Assembly (NCBI GenBank): GCA_039961715.1
Contig: JABRVW010000100.1
Span: 5,258-69,257, forward strand
Direction of reading: 5' to 3'
Source of the DNA: JACQPU01 sp039961715
GTDB taxonomy: Bacteria > Bacteroidota > Ignavibacteria > UBA10030
DNA: 64,000 nucleotides
How positions within the stretch are numbered: position 1 is the stretch's first letter; each line of letters opens with the position of its first letter. This document shows positions 1 to 7,990 of this stretch, piece by piece. Under the pieces are notes generated by a model. It did not search any database, was not told the origin of the DNA, and was given only the letters and a program-made list of their open reading frames with translations. Position numbers and translations under genes: made by a program.

Positions 1-1006
1 TCGAGGCCAGGCTGTGCTGGAGCCTGAGGAACGGTGAAACCCTGCCGGACCTCTTTGCGGCGGCCATTTCCTTGCCGAGCGCCAGGGCCCAGTGAAAGAT
101 CTTTTGTCGGGGAGCGGGACTGCTGTCGACCTGTTTCATGAGCCTGTTGTAGATGCGCTCGAACAACCTCGGCACTGTTGTGACGACCGTGGGGTGAACC
201 TCGAGCAGGTTGTCGCGTACGGTTTCGACACTCTCCGCGTAGGCGACCGTGACGCCACAGGCCATGGTGGTGTAGTATCCCGCCATTCGCTCAAACGAAT
301 GACAGAGAGGCAGGAACGAAAGGAGCGTGTCGGTTTCGCCGAACGGTATCACGTCGGCGGAAGCCTTGATGTTTGACACCAGGTTCTTGTGGGTGAGCAT
401 CACGCCCTTGGGGTTCCCTGTCGTGCCGGAGGTATAGATAAACGTCAGCAGATCGTCCGGTTTGACGCGGGCCATGGATTCGTGCAGAAGGTCGGGGTGG
501 GATTGGCCAAGGGCATCTCCCATTTCGTACATGCGCGAGAAGGAAAGCACGTCTTCCCCCGCGGTGACACCTTTGTCCGACATGACGGCGACGTGTTCCA
601 GGGTTTTCACGTCGCTCCGAATGCGCTGAATCTTGTTCAGTTGCATCTGGTTCGACACGATCGCCATCCGGATGCCCGCATCATTATAAATATATTCGAT
701 CTGTTTGGGGGTGAGGGTGGGATAGATGGGAACATTTATGATACCGAGAATGACCATGGCCATGTCGGCAATGACCCATTCGGGACGATTTTCGGAGACG
801 ATCGAGAGACGGTCACCCTTTTTCATGCCGAGGGAGGCGAGGCCGAGGGCGAAGCGTTCAACCTGGCGTCGGTACTCTGCATGGGTAATGGAGCGGTATG
901 TGCCATCGGTCTTGTACTGCAGCATCGGGCGTCCCGAATGTTCGTACTTCCGGGTGATTCGATCGAACATTTCGGCGATGGTTGAGAATTCGACGACAAC
1001 AGACAT
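1..1006 (-). CDS. fadD: Long-chain acyl-CoA synthetase (AMP-forming), N-terminal part, cut by window edge
   Basis: Only the first 335 or so codons are in the window; the C-terminal half lies before base 1. The protein would activate fatty acids to acyl-CoA through an acyl-adenylate. The P-loop signature YTSGTTGNPKGVMLTHKN is visible near residues 186-203, as expected for the ANL (AMP-binding) superfamily, and the N-terminus (MSVVVEFSTIAEMFDRI) is typical of bacterial FadD-like enzymes of about 600 residues. The ATG is preceded by a strong AGGAGG site 6 bases upstream. It is divergent from nrdJ across a 645-base spacer. Chain-length specificity cannot be read from the sequence. Confidence 0.9.
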   Translation of the reverse strand, partial: MSVVVEFSTIAEMFDRITRKYEHSGRPMLQYKTDGTYRSITHAEYRRQVERFALGLASLGMKKGDRLSIVSENRPEWVIADMAMVILGIINVPIYPTLTPKQIEYIYNDAGIRMAIVSNQMQLNKIQRIRSDVKTLEHVAVMSDKGVTAGEDVLSFSRMYEMGDALGQSHPDLLHESMARVKPDDLLTFIYTSGTTGNPKGVMLTHKNLVSNIKASADVIPFGETDTLLSFLPLCHSFERMAGYYTTMACGVTVAYAESVETVRDNLLEVHPTVVTTVPRLFERIYNRLMKQVDSSPAPRQKIFHWALALGKEMAAAKRSGRVSPFLRLQHSLAS

Positions 1007-1340
1007 TGAGAAACCTCCTGGTAATCTTCCCCGGTTTCGCCCCGTTCCGTGTGACCGGGAGCACGCAAAAGTACACGGCAGGCGGTCCAGATTCAAGCGA
1101 TTTCGCGGACGAGGCCTCGGCGTAGAACCCCCTCACGGGCTCATCGGGTTGTCAACAGGATTTCCACGGGACCTTCAAGTTGACCTTGAACTTCCCGGCG
1201 GCGTCAAGTAAAGCCTTTACAGCAACTTACATCATTTTGTCTTACACGCAAGTCTCCCGGGCCATGCAAGGGGTGTGCCAGCAACGTGTGGATATCTTTT
1301 GAAAAAATATGCGTGAAGTTTTGCCCTGTTCAAAATCCAC
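1007..1340. other. Intergenic region upstream of fadD and the nrdJ promoter, no gene seen
   Basis: No convincing coding frame is present: the frames that are open lack ribosome binding sites and family resemblance. A possible minus-strand promoter for fadD lies at 1224-1251. No NrdR-type palindrome and no cobalamin-riboswitch core were recognised here. Confidence 0.5.
1224..1251 (-). promoter_or_regulatory. Possible fadD promoter
   Basis: On the minus strand TTGCGT is followed after 16 bases by TAAGTT, resembling the TTGnnn / TAnnTT form seen at other promoters in this window. It would give a leader of about 210 bases before fadD. The spacer is one base shorter than elsewhere, so this is weak. 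Confidence 0.3.
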
Positions 1341-1369
1341 TTGACAAAGCTTCGGTAAGCGCTTATATT
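1341..1369 (+). promoter_or_regulatory. Sigma-70-type promoter of nrdJ
   Basis: TTGACA (1341-1346), 17-base spacer, TATATT (1364-1369). The -35 box is perfect and the -10 box matches TATAAT at five of six positions. Transcription would start near 1376, giving a leader of about 275 bases ahead of nrdJ. Confidence 0.75.
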
Positions 1370-1441
1370 GATGCCCGGTTACACTCGCCGGCGGCGCATC
1401 AAGGAAGGCGCCGATTCTTTGATTTCGCGTTTTTCAGGGGA

Positions 1442-1592
1442 CGTGCGGAAGCTCTCAACCCTCCCTTAATGCCTGGACAGAGAGCGAAGATTGCCGGCCG
1501 GCGACTCTGCTCTTCTACAAAAATTCATCAGCGAAAACCTGAAATCCTTTCCTGCGGGAAGCTCAGTTCCGCACGAAGGTTCTTTTTTCTTG
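1442..1592 (+). promoter_or_regulatory. Candidate transcription attenuator / riboswitch-like leader of nrdJ
   Basis: A terminator-like hairpin has arms 1553-1560 and 1567-1573 (7 pairs, one bulged G) extended by an outer CCTT/AAGG stem (1546-1549 with 1576-1579), and is followed by a T-rich tract (1580-1590). The 3' arm, 1567-1575, is also perfectly complementary over 9 bases to 1442-1450 upstream, so two mutually exclusive structures are possible. A short CAGAG/CTCTG stem around a GCCGGCCGGC core (about 1478-1512) lies between them. The cobalamin-riboswitch GCCACTG box was not found. The function is inference. Confidence 0.45.
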
Positions 1593-1651
1593 TGCAGATA
1601 TGATTGTACCCTTTCACCCACCACTTCATTCTTAAGCGAGGAGACCACCCC

Positions 1652-4393
1652 ATGGTCGACAAAGAGACAAAAGCAGCGGCGATCGTTGACCAGCCCGAGC
1701 GATCCACCGGAAAGCGCGGACTTACCTTTCAGCGCGCTTTCACAAAGCCCGGCGTCCATCCGTTCGATGAGATCGAGTGGGAGCTTCGCACCGCGGTCAT
1801 TACCAACGAAAAGGGTGAACGAATTTTTGAGCAGAAGGACGTCGAAATCCCGAAGTCGTGGTCGATGACGGCGACCAACGTTGTGGTCTCGAAGTATTTC
1901 CACGGTGCGCTCGGAACGCCCGAACGCGAACACAGTGTGCGTCAGCTCATCGAACGCGTTGCGCGGACAATTCAGCGCTGGGGCATTCAGGGCGGCTACT
2001 TCGCCTCCGAAGAGGATGCAGAGACGTTCTATCATGAGCTCTGCTTCCTCCTCGTGAACCAGTACATGTCGTTCAACAGTCCGGTCTGGTTCAACGTGGG
2101 CGTCGAGGAACATCCGCAGTGTTCCGCCTGTTTCATCAATTCCGTCCGTGACTCCATGTCGTCCATTCTCGACCTCGCAAAGACCGAGGGGATGCTGTTC
2201 AAGTACGGCTCAGGCACGGGCTCGAATCTCTCCACCCTGCGCTCTTCGCGCGAGAAGCTCTCCGGAGGCGGCACGGCTTCCGGTCCGGTCTCCTTCATGC
2301 GCGGCTTCGACGCGTTTGCAGGAGTGATCAAGTCCGGCGGAAAAACGCGCCGCGCGGCCAAGATGGTGATCCTCAACGCCGACCATCCGGATATCGTCGA
2401 TTTCATCAACTGCAAGGCCGAGGAAGAGAAGAAGGCCTGGGTGCTGATCGAAGCCGGATATGACGGCGGGTTCAACGTCGCGGGCGGCGCCTACGATTCC
2501 ATCTTCTATCAAAACGCCAACCATTCGGTCCGTGTCACGGACGAATTCATGAAGGCGGTGCTGGAAGACAAGGAGTGGGTGACCAAGGCGGTGCTCGATG
2601 GCCGGCCGATGGAGAAGTTCCGCGCGCGGGACCTCATGAAGCAGATTGCCGAGGCGGCATGGATCTGCGGCGATCCGGGCATGCAGTATCACAGCACAAT
2701 CAACAACTGGCATACGTGTTCCAACACTGCTCCGATCAACTCCTCGAACCCGTGCAGTGAGTACATGTTCCTGGACGACACGGCCTGCAACCTGGCCTCG
2801 CTGAACCTGATGAAGTTCCGGACTGAGGGCGGCGATTTCGACGTCGAATCTTTCCGCAAGGCCGTGCAGGTCACGATCACCGCCATGGAGATCGAGGTGG
2901 ATAATGCGAGTTATCCGACCCCGGCCATCACGCAGAACAGCTACGATTACCGTCCACTGGGCCTGGGTTATGCGAATCTGGGCGCGTTGCTGATGTCGCG
3001 CGGCCTTCCCTACGACAGCGAGGAAGGGCGCTCGATGGCGGCGGCAATCACCTCGCTCATGTGCGGCGAGGCCTACCGCCAGTCGGCCCTCATCGCAAAG
3101 GAGATCGGGCCGTTCAAGGGATTTGCGATCAACAAGGAGCCGATGATCAATGTGATGCAGAAGCACGGCATCCATGCCGAGCGCATCAACAAGGAGCTCG
3201 TGCAGGAGGATCTGTGGGAAGCGTCGGCAGACGTTTGGAAGGATGTCGTGAAGTTCGGCAGGCAATACGGCATCCGTAACTCCCAGGCGACCGTGCTCGC
3301 GCCGACCGGCACGATCGGGTTCATGATGGACTGCGACACCACCGGCGTGGAGCCCGATATCGCCCTGGTGAAATACAAGAAGCTGGTGGGCGGAGGCCTG
3401 CTCAAGATCGTGAACCAGACCGTTCCGGAAGCGCTGGCCAAGCTGGGGTACGATGACGAGCAAATCGAGCACATCGTGGCATACATCGACAAGAACGACA
3501 CGATCGAAGGGGCTCCGCACCTCAAGGAAGAGCATCTGCCGGTGTTTGATTGCGCATTCAAGCCCGCCAACGGGACCCGGTCAATCCATTACATGGGCCA
3601 TATCAAGATGATGGCCGCCGTTCAGCCGTTCCTGTCCGGCGCGATTTCCAAGACCGTGAATCTTCCCACCGACGTCACGGCGGACGAGATCATGCAGGCG
3701 TACATTGAGGGATGGCGGCTTGGCTTGAAGGCCATTGCCGTCTATCGGGACGGCTGCAAGCGGACACAGCCCTTGAGCACGTCGCTGAAGGGCGAGGACA
3801 AGAAAGCCGCCAAATCCGGCACGCCGGTGCGCAGGCGCCTGCCCGACGAGCGCCAGTCGATCACCCACAAGTTCAGCATTGCGGGGCATGAGGGCTACAT
3901 CACCGTGGGCATGTTTGAAGACGGCATGCCGGGCGAGGTGTTCATCACGATGTCCAAGGAGGGCTCGACCATCTCGGGCCTCATGGACTCCTTCGCCACG
4001 GGCATTTCGATCGCGCTCCAATACGGCGTGCCCCTGAAGGTCATGGTGGACAAATTCAGCCATGCACGCTACGAGCCTTCAGGCTTCACCAACAATCCGG
4101 ATATCCCGATTGCCAAGTCCATCAGCGATTACATCTTCCGCTGGTTGGGCCTGAAGTTCCTGCCGAAGGAAGGCGAGGAAGCCACTGCACCGGTTGAGGC
4201 AATCTCGGCGTCAAAGGAAAAGAAGACCGAAGGGAAGCCGGCGAAGGTTGCGTCGAGCCTGGAGAGCAGCGAGAAGGTGGTTTTTCAGACCCAGTCCGAC
4301 GCCCCTCCCTGCCATGAGTGCGGAAGCATCATGATCCGGAGCGGAAGCTGCTACAAGTGCCTGCAGTGCGGCTCGACGAGCGGATGTTCGTGA
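1652..4393 (+). CDS. nrdJ: Adenosylcobalamin-dependent (class II) ribonucleoside-diphosphate reductase
   Basis: Makes deoxyribonucleotides using a B12-generated thiyl radical. The 913-residue product has the class II layout: first redox cysteine in SACFIN (about residue 158), GSGTGSN loop (about 185), and the NPCSEYMFLDDTACNLASLN active-site loop with the thiyl-radical Cys (about 366). A TSCPD domain follows (about 745-835), and the C-terminus is Cys-rich (CHECG ... CYKCLQCG), presumably delivering electrons from thioredoxin. The ATG at 1652 is preferred over an in-frame start 16 codons upstream because GAGGAG lies 9 bases before it. It is a single-gene unit with its own promoter, leader and terminator. 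No other ribonucleotide reductase is in the window. Confidence 0.95.
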   Translation: MVDKETKAAAIVDQPERSTGKRGLTFQRAFTKPGVHPFDEIEWELRTAVITNEKGERIFEQKDVEIPKSWSMTATNVVVSKYFHGALGTPEREHSVRQLIERVARTIQRWGIQGGYFASEEDAETFYHELCFLLVNQYMSFNSPVWFNVGVEEHPQCSACFINSVRDSMSSILDLAKTEGMLFKYGSGTGSNLSTLRSSREKLSGGGTASGPVSFMRGFDAFAGVIKSGGKTRRAAKMVILNADHPDIVDFINCKAEEEKKAWVLIEAGYDGGFNVAGGAYDSIFYQNANHSVRVTDEFMKAVLEDKEWVTKAVLDGRPMEKFRARDLMKQIAEAAWICGDPGMQYHSTINNWHTCSNTAPINSSNPCSEYMFLDDTACNLASLNLMKFRTEGGDFDVESFRKAVQVTITAMEIEVDNASYPTPAITQNSYDYRPLGLGYANLGALLMSRGLPYDSEEGRSMAAAITSLMCGEAYRQSALIAKEIGPFKGFAINKEPMINVMQKHGIHAERINKELVQEDLWEASADVWKDVVKFGRQYGIRNSQATVLAPTGTIGFMMDCDTTGVEPDIALVKYKKLVGGGLLKIVNQTVPEALAKLGYDDEQIEHIVAYIDKNDTIEGAPHLKEEHLPVFDCAFKPANGTRSIHYMGHIKMMAAVQPFLSGAISKTVNLPTDVTADEIMQAYIEGWRLGLKAIAVYRDGCKRTQPLSTSLKGEDKKAAKSGTPVRRRLPDERQSITHKFSIAGHEGYITVGMFEDGMPGEVFITMSKEGSTISGLMDSFATGISIALQYGVPLKVMVDKFSHARYEPSGFTNNPDIPIAKSISDYIFRWLGLKFLPKEGEEATAPVEAISASKEKKTEGKPAKVASSLESSEKVVFQTQSDAPPCHECGSIMIRSGSCYKCLQCGSTSGCS

Positions 4394-4454
4394 GGCAGGA
4401 TAGCTAGTGAGATAATTTTCAGACTGTTTTACGCGTTAGGAGTCGAAAAATTGC

Positions 4455-4502
4455 AATCGGCGCGCTTGCCTCAAAGGGTAGGCGCGCCGATTTGTTTTTG
4501 TT
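4455..4502 (+). terminator. Intrinsic terminator after nrdJ
   Basis: A perfect 11-bp stem (4455-4465 with 4482-4492, arms AATCGGCGCGC and complement) with a 16-base loop is followed by TGTTTTTGTT. It lies 62 bases after the nrdJ stop. Confidence 0.85.
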
Positions 4503-4569
4503 AGAAGTGACAGAGGTCAGGCGAGACGATCTACTGAAGGCGGTTTTGACCGGCAGGGACAATCCCCCG

Positions 4570-4590
4570 AATTGTGGCTCACGCAAACTT
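4570..4590 (+). repeat. 21-bp direct repeat, left copy, flanking the RAYT element
   Basis: This 21-base sequence (starting AATTGTGG, ending GCAAACTT) recurs exactly at 5467-5487. The two copies bracket the transposase gene and the two 61-bp blocks, so they probably mark the outer edges of the REP-associated element. Confidence 0.75.
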
Positions 4591-4651
4591 GGCGTACCAA
4601 TCCTTGTTCGCTGTCATGGACCACTCCATGACAGCGCATTGGCCTGCCCAA
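4591..4651 (+). repeat. 61-bp REP-like block, left copy
   Basis: A 61-base block with about 85% identity (9 mismatches by eye) to 5391-5451, in the same orientation. It contains a perfect 10-bp hairpin (4611-4620 with 4625-4634, loop CCAC), the kind of structure recognised by RAYT transposases. Confidence 0.75.
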
Positions 4652-4699
4652 ACCATGGCAACGTGTTACCGTCGGACGTTTGAAGGAGTGGGGGTATCC

Positions 4700-5419
4700 A
4701 TGGGACGTCGTGGCCGACTTTCTCTCACTCATTTCACCCGCTATTTTGTCACAACGACGATTCATCGGTTCCGCCCTGTCTTCACGATCCCGGAGTGTTG
4801 CGATGCACTCATAGCAAACATCCGTTACTATCGCGAAAAGCATGAATTCCGGGTTTTCGGGTTTGTCATCATGCCAACCCACTTTCACTGGTTACTCGAA
4901 GTTGTCCCCGAGAAGGCCACTCTCTCAGACGTGATGAGAGATATCAAGAAGTACGCTGCATGGGATATCCTCGATATTCTTGAACAACGTGGACGTCGTG
5001 ATCTTCTGAGGTCATTCACTCTTCAGTCCGGCAGGATCGTGACTCAACATCGACATCTTTGGATGAAACGTTTTGACGACAAGTATATTCGTGATGAGCT
5101 CATGTTCGCTTCAACACTGCGGTACATCCACAACAATCCTGTGAAAGCCGGACTTGTGAGGAAACCCGAGGACTACAAGTACTCAAGTGCGCGGAACTAC
5201 ACACTCGGAGATCACTCGGTTCTCGATGTCTCCACAGAATGGTATACATCTCAGTGCTATCGTGGGACGGTGGCACCGCCGGATGTCTGTCCCTGCTCTC
5301 AGTGCCACCGTGGGACGATGGCACCGCCGGAATTAGGGGAACCGCTTAGCGAAACGGTGGCACAGGAGACATTGGGGATCGCCGGTCCACGGCATTCCAA
5401 TCCTGGTTCGCCGTCATAG
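4700..5419 (+). CDS. REP-associated tyrosine transposase (Y1_Tnp/RAYT family)
   Basis: A HUH-type single-strand nuclease thought to nick REP hairpins. The 239-residue product has the HUH-like motif MPTHFHWLL (His61, His63) and the helix LRYIHNNPVKAGLV carrying the expected nucleophilic Tyr. The ATG at 4700 is preferred over a GTG at 4574 because the latter lies inside the left repeat, because RAYT proteins start close to the 'HFTRYFVTTTIHRF' segment, and because AAGGAG precedes 4700. The C-terminal 60 residues are odd: two tandem SQC(Y/H)RGT(V/M)APP repeats come from a duplicated 34-bp palindromic unit, and the stop lies inside the right REP block. The tail is therefore probably translated repeat DNA. 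Confidence 0.85.
   Translation: MGRRGRLSLTHFTRYFVTTTIHRFRPVFTIPECCDALIANIRYYREKHEFRVFGFVIMPTHFHWLLEVVPEKATLSDVMRDIKKYAAWDILDILEQRGRRDLLRSFTLQSGRIVTQHRHLWMKRFDDKYIRDELMFASTLRYIHNNPVKAGLVRKPEDYKYSSARNYTLGDHSVLDVSTEWYTSQCYRGTVAPPDVCPCSQCHRGTMAPPELGEPLSETVAQETLGIAGPRHSNPGSPS
5249..5330 (+). repeat. Tandem 34-bp palindromic units (48-bp period) inside the transposase gene
   Basis: The unit at 5249-5282 is repeated at 5297-5330 with three mismatches. The second copy can form GTGCCA/TGGCAC hairpins. They are probably REP-type sequences absorbed into the 3' end of the transposase frame. Confidence 0.65.
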
Positions 5420-5451
5420 ACCACTCCATGACAGCGTACAGGCCCGCCCAA
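5391..5451 (+). repeat. 61-bp REP-like block, right copy
   Basis: Partner of the left 61-bp block. Its hairpin (5411-5434) has two mismatches compared with the perfect left stem. The transposase stop codon TAG (5417-5419) falls in this hairpin. Confidence 0.75.
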
Positions 5452-5466
5452 CCTCACTCCTCCGGC

Positions 5467-5487
5467 AATTGTGGCTCACGCAAACTT
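5467..5487 (+). repeat. 21-bp direct repeat, right copy
   Basis: Exact copy of 4570-4590. It lies 15 bases beyond the right 61-bp block, whereas the left copy abuts its block directly, so the element is not fully symmetrical. Confidence 0.75.
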
Positions 5488-5522
5488 TTCCGATATTCCT
5501 CCATCACTTTCGAAGATTCGTC

Positions 5523-5897
5523 ATGACGAAGACATCCATTCTCCCCAACGCTATCCAGATGCCGGCCGGCAAGATCAAGAGTGAACGGCTCGTGCCGTGG
5601 TTCGAGCCGAAGAAACAAACCGGATTCTTCGGCGTCAAATCGGGCAAGATCCATCCCCATGGACTTCTCGTGGAACTGGACAAACCACTGTCCGCCGAGG
5701 ACCTTCTCAAGATGATCCAGGAACATCACAAGGTGGCTCTCGGAAAGAAAGATGCATTGGCCATTCTGGAGAAGTACGTCGTTGCCCTCCAGGCGTACAG
5801 AGCAGGCAACGTGATCTTCATCCACTACTCCAAAACCGGTGACTTCTCGATCGACAAGGTCGCGGAAAGCCCGCCAATGGAGCAGAAGAGATTCTGA
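5523..5897 (+). CDS. Protein of unknown function, 124 residues
   Basis: I do not recognise a family. The protein has no membrane segment or signal peptide, is mixed alpha/beta in character, and contains a central KTGFFGV-like stretch followed by a Leu/Lys-rich helix (AEDLLKMIQEHHKVALGKK). The ATG at 5523 is used rather than a TTG at 5469, because the TTG lies inside the RAYT repeat. No good Shine-Dalgarno is present. A possible promoter (TTGTGG-N17-GATATT, 5469-5497) would borrow its -35 box from the repeat. The codon pattern looks like that of the neighbours, so it is probably a real gene. Confidence 0.55.
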   Translation: MTKTSILPNAIQMPAGKIKSERLVPWFEPKKQTGFFGVKSGKIHPHGLLVELDKPLSAEDLLKMIQEHHKVALGKKDALAILEKYVVALQAYRAGNVIFIHYSKTGDFSIDKVAESPPMEQKRF

Positions 5898-5977
5898 CAG
5901 AATGGAACGCACCTGGTCCCTGGCATAACCTTTAATCCCGAACGGGTTTTCCGCGATTGTCCGTCGGAAGCCTCGAA

Positions 5978-5999
5978 GGCGTCGGATTCATCCGACGCC
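5978..5999 (+). other. Perfect 9-bp hairpin without T-tract
   Basis: Arms 5978-5986 and 5991-5999 (GGCGTCGGA and its complement) enclose the loop TTCA. No run of T follows on either strand, so it is not a clear terminator. It lies between the unknown gene and pirin and may be a mRNA end or stability structure. Confidence 0.5.
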
Positions 6000-6071
6000 G
6001 TGCTCTTGGAACGCATCGGCCTCGATCATTGTTCTCAAGAGCAATGAATTGAGCAACGAAAGGAAGAACTG

Positions 6072-6971
6072 ATGTCTCTCAGACCTGTAAAACAGATCAT
6101 TCAATCCCAACCCACGCTCGAAGGAGCCGGCGTGAAGCTGAGGCGGGCGTTCGGGTTCGGCAAAACCGGCGATTTCGATCCTTTCCTCCTGTTGGACGAT
6201 TTCCGCAATGAGAATCCGGACGATTACAGAGCCGGCTTCCCGTGGCACCCTCATCGAGGCATTGAGACGATCACGTACGTCCTCACAGGAACGGTCGAGC
6301 ACGGCGACAGCCTGGGAAACAGTGGAATGCTTGGCGCAGGCGACGTCCAGTGGATGACAGCCGGACGGGGCATTCTGCACCAGGAAATGCCCAAAGGCGA
6401 CCCACAGGGGCGCATGCACGGTTTCCAGCTCTGGGCAAACCTGCCCTCATCCCTCAAAATGACGAAGCCGCGATACCAGGATGTGCCGTCGGCGGAAATC
6501 CCCCAGGTTGGCGATGACGATGGAACAATCGTGCGCGTCATTTGCGGCTCATTCTGGGGCAAACGCGGCCCAGTCGATGGCATCGCCGCGGATCCGCGGT
6601 ACCTTGACGTCTGGGTCCCGCCCGGAAGGCGCAAGACCCTCCCGGTGGATACCTACAACAACGCGTTTGCTTACGTGTTCGAAGGTTCGGGATCGTTCCG
6701 TGGAGCCTCCGATCCCCTTCCGGTAAAGACCGAGATTGCCGGGACGGACGAAACCGTACTTTCCGAGGTCAGCAACAGGTCCCTCGTCCTCTTCGATACT
6801 GGCGACGAAATCAGCGTCCAGGCCGGGGACCGCGGAATACGGTTTCTGCTGGTTTCCGGACGGCCGATTCAGGAACCGGTCGCATGGGCCGGCCCCATTG
6901 TGATGAACACAGTCGCCGAGCTGAAGCAGGCCTACGCCGAGCTGAATGACGGGACGTTCATCAAGGACTGA
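6072..6971 (+). CDS. Pirin family protein (cupin)
   Basis: An iron-binding bicupin. The metal ligands of the family are present: His59 and His61 in FPWHPHRGIET, then His103 and Glu105 in GRGILHQEMP. At 299 residues the length is usual for bacterial pirins. Some pirins have quercetinase activity and others act as regulators; nothing here decides between these. AAGGAAG stands about 8 bases before the ATG. A thioesterase gene follows after 12 bases and is probably co-transcribed. Confidence 0.9.
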   Translation: MSLRPVKQIIQSQPTLEGAGVKLRRAFGFGKTGDFDPFLLLDDFRNENPDDYRAGFPWHPHRGIETITYVLTGTVEHGDSLGNSGMLGAGDVQWMTAGRGILHQEMPKGDPQGRMHGFQLWANLPSSLKMTKPRYQDVPSAEIPQVGDDDGTIVRVICGSFWGKRGPVDGIAADPRYLDVWVPPGRRKTLPVDTYNNAFAYVFEGSGSFRGASDPLPVKTEIAGTDETVLSEVSNRSLVLFDTGDEISVQAGDRGIRFLLVSGRPIQEPVAWAGPIVMNTVAELKQAYAELNDGTFIKD

Positions 6972-6983
6972 CCCACGTCATCC

Positions 6984-7445
6984 ATGAGTCCGAACCCACC
7001 CGCACTGGCATCCTCAGTAAAGTTTGAACGCTTCGAGATCCCTGTGACGATCGGGCCTGCCGACATTGACCGGCTCGGCCACGTCAATAATGTGGTGTAC
7101 GTGCGATGGGTCCAGGATGCCGCGGTGGCCCATTGGAAGGCCCGCGCGACGCAGGAACAACAGGAGAAGTATCTCTGGGTTGTGGTGCGCCACACAATCG
7201 AATACAAGCGGTCTGCACAGAAGGATGATGCCATCCTTGTCCGCACCTGGGTCGGAAAGGCAAGCGATCTGACCTTCGAGCGGCACACCGAAGTCTTGCG
7301 TGAACGGGATCGGAAGGTTCTCGCGACCGCCACAACCGTCTGGTGCCCTGTCCACCCGGAGACTCTCAAACCTGTGAGAGTCACCGCCGACGTTCGCGAG
7401 CGATTTTCCGTTCCAGAGACGGAAACAGAAACGGAAAGATCGTGA
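6984..7445 (+). CDS. Acyl-CoA thioesterase, 4HBT hotdog-fold (YbgC/FadM-like)
   Basis: Would hydrolyse acyl-CoA thioesters. The product has 153 residues with the hotdog active-site segment ADIDRLGHVNNVVYVRW (about residues 26-42), containing the conserved Asp, the GHVNN turn and Tyr, followed by the usual beta strands and a C-terminal arginine-rich tail. The stop overlaps the GTG start of the next gene (GTGA), suggesting translational coupling. The substrate is unknown. Confidence 0.88.
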   Translation: MSPNPPALASSVKFERFEIPVTIGPADIDRLGHVNNVVYVRWVQDAAVAHWKARATQEQQEKYLWVVVRHTIEYKRSAQKDDAILVRTWVGKASDLTFERHTEVLRERDRKVLATATTVWCPVHPETLKPVRVTADVRERFSVPETETETERS

Positions 7446-7951
7446 TTCAACGCCTCGAGAGAGATTTCCTTGTTCACTTCCTCGCCGCGGTCGCCTATCG
7501 AACGCAAAAGGCAATCCGCGGAGCTCCGGAACCCTTCTGGACGTTTTCTGCCGGGAATCAAGTCCGCACACCGGCTGAGATTCTCCGGCATATGACCAGC
7601 GTGCTGGGATATGCCCGGACGTTCATTCTGGGCGGTGAGTATCCGCGGGCACCCGAACCCCTGGGTGATATGGCCGCCGAGATCGAACGGTTTCACGATT
7701 TTCTTGAGGATCTCGGCAGGCTCCTCCGCGGGGGAGCCACGCTGAACGGGATCACCGAGAGACAACTGCTCCAGGGCCCGTTTTCCGATGTCATGACGCA
7801 TGCCGGACAACTTGCCCTCCTCCGCCGTCTTCACGGCTCTCCCGTGCCCCCAGAGAACTTCATCTATGCCGACATCTCCCCCGACCGGCTGGGATCTGAT
7901 CAGGCACCGCCATTGCGCCCTGACAAGGATTGGCCCGAAAAGCCGCGCTGA
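7442..7951 (+). CDS. DinB-like four-helix bundle protein
   Basis: A predicted four-helix bundle of the DinB/YfiT (DUF664-like) superfamily, whose members are metal-dependent transferases or thiol-dependent enzymes of mostly unknown role. Histidines at expected helix positions are visible (EILRHMTS and VMTHAGQLALL); the third metal-binding His is not evident, so metal binding is uncertain. The GTG start at 7442 overlaps the thioesterase stop; an in-frame start 33 codons upstream would lie inside the thioesterase gene and is rejected. 169 residues. Confidence 0.7.
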   Translation: MIQRLERDFLVHFLAAVAYRTQKAIRGAPEPFWTFSAGNQVRTPAEILRHMTSVLGYARTFILGGEYPRAPEPLGDMAAEIERFHDFLEDLGRLLRGGATLNGITERQLLQGPFSDVMTHAGQLALLRRLHGSPVPPENFIYADISPDRLGSDQAPPLRPDKDWPEKPR

Positions 7952-7954
7952 ACC

Positions 7955-7983
7955 TTGCACAGGTGAGCTGTTTTCCGTATTCT
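7955..7983 (+). promoter_or_regulatory. Promoter upstream of the small ORF and membrane-protein gene
   Basis: TTGCAC (7955-7960), 17-base spacer, TATTCT (7978-7983). The predicted start of transcription is at about 7990, next to the ATG at 7991, so a leaderless message for the small frame is possible. It may also serve the gene at 8210. Confidence 0.5.
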
Positions 7984-7990
7984 TTCATTC

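Larger units (their letters stand above)
4570..5487 (+). mobile_element. REP-associated tyrosine transposase (RAYT) element
   Basis: The element consists of a 21-bp repeat and 61-bp hairpin block on the left, the transposase gene, then a 61-bp block and the same 21-bp repeat on the right. RAYT genes are normally single-copy, domesticated relatives of IS200/IS605 transposases flanked by REP palindromes, which this matches. It sits between the nrdJ terminator and a gene of unknown function. Other copies in the genome cannot be judged from this window. Confidence 0.65.

Noticed and set aside
1007..1651. Cobalamin riboswitch upstream of nrdJ
   Set aside because: The conserved GCCACTG box and the surrounding core could not be found by eye; the leader is reported as a different kind of candidate.
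2210..3535. Long minus-strand open frame (441 codons) inside nrdJ
   Set aside because: It is a frame shadow of a GC-rich gene: His/Arg/Asp-rich, no start signal, and the opposite frame is an unmistakable ribonucleotide reductase.
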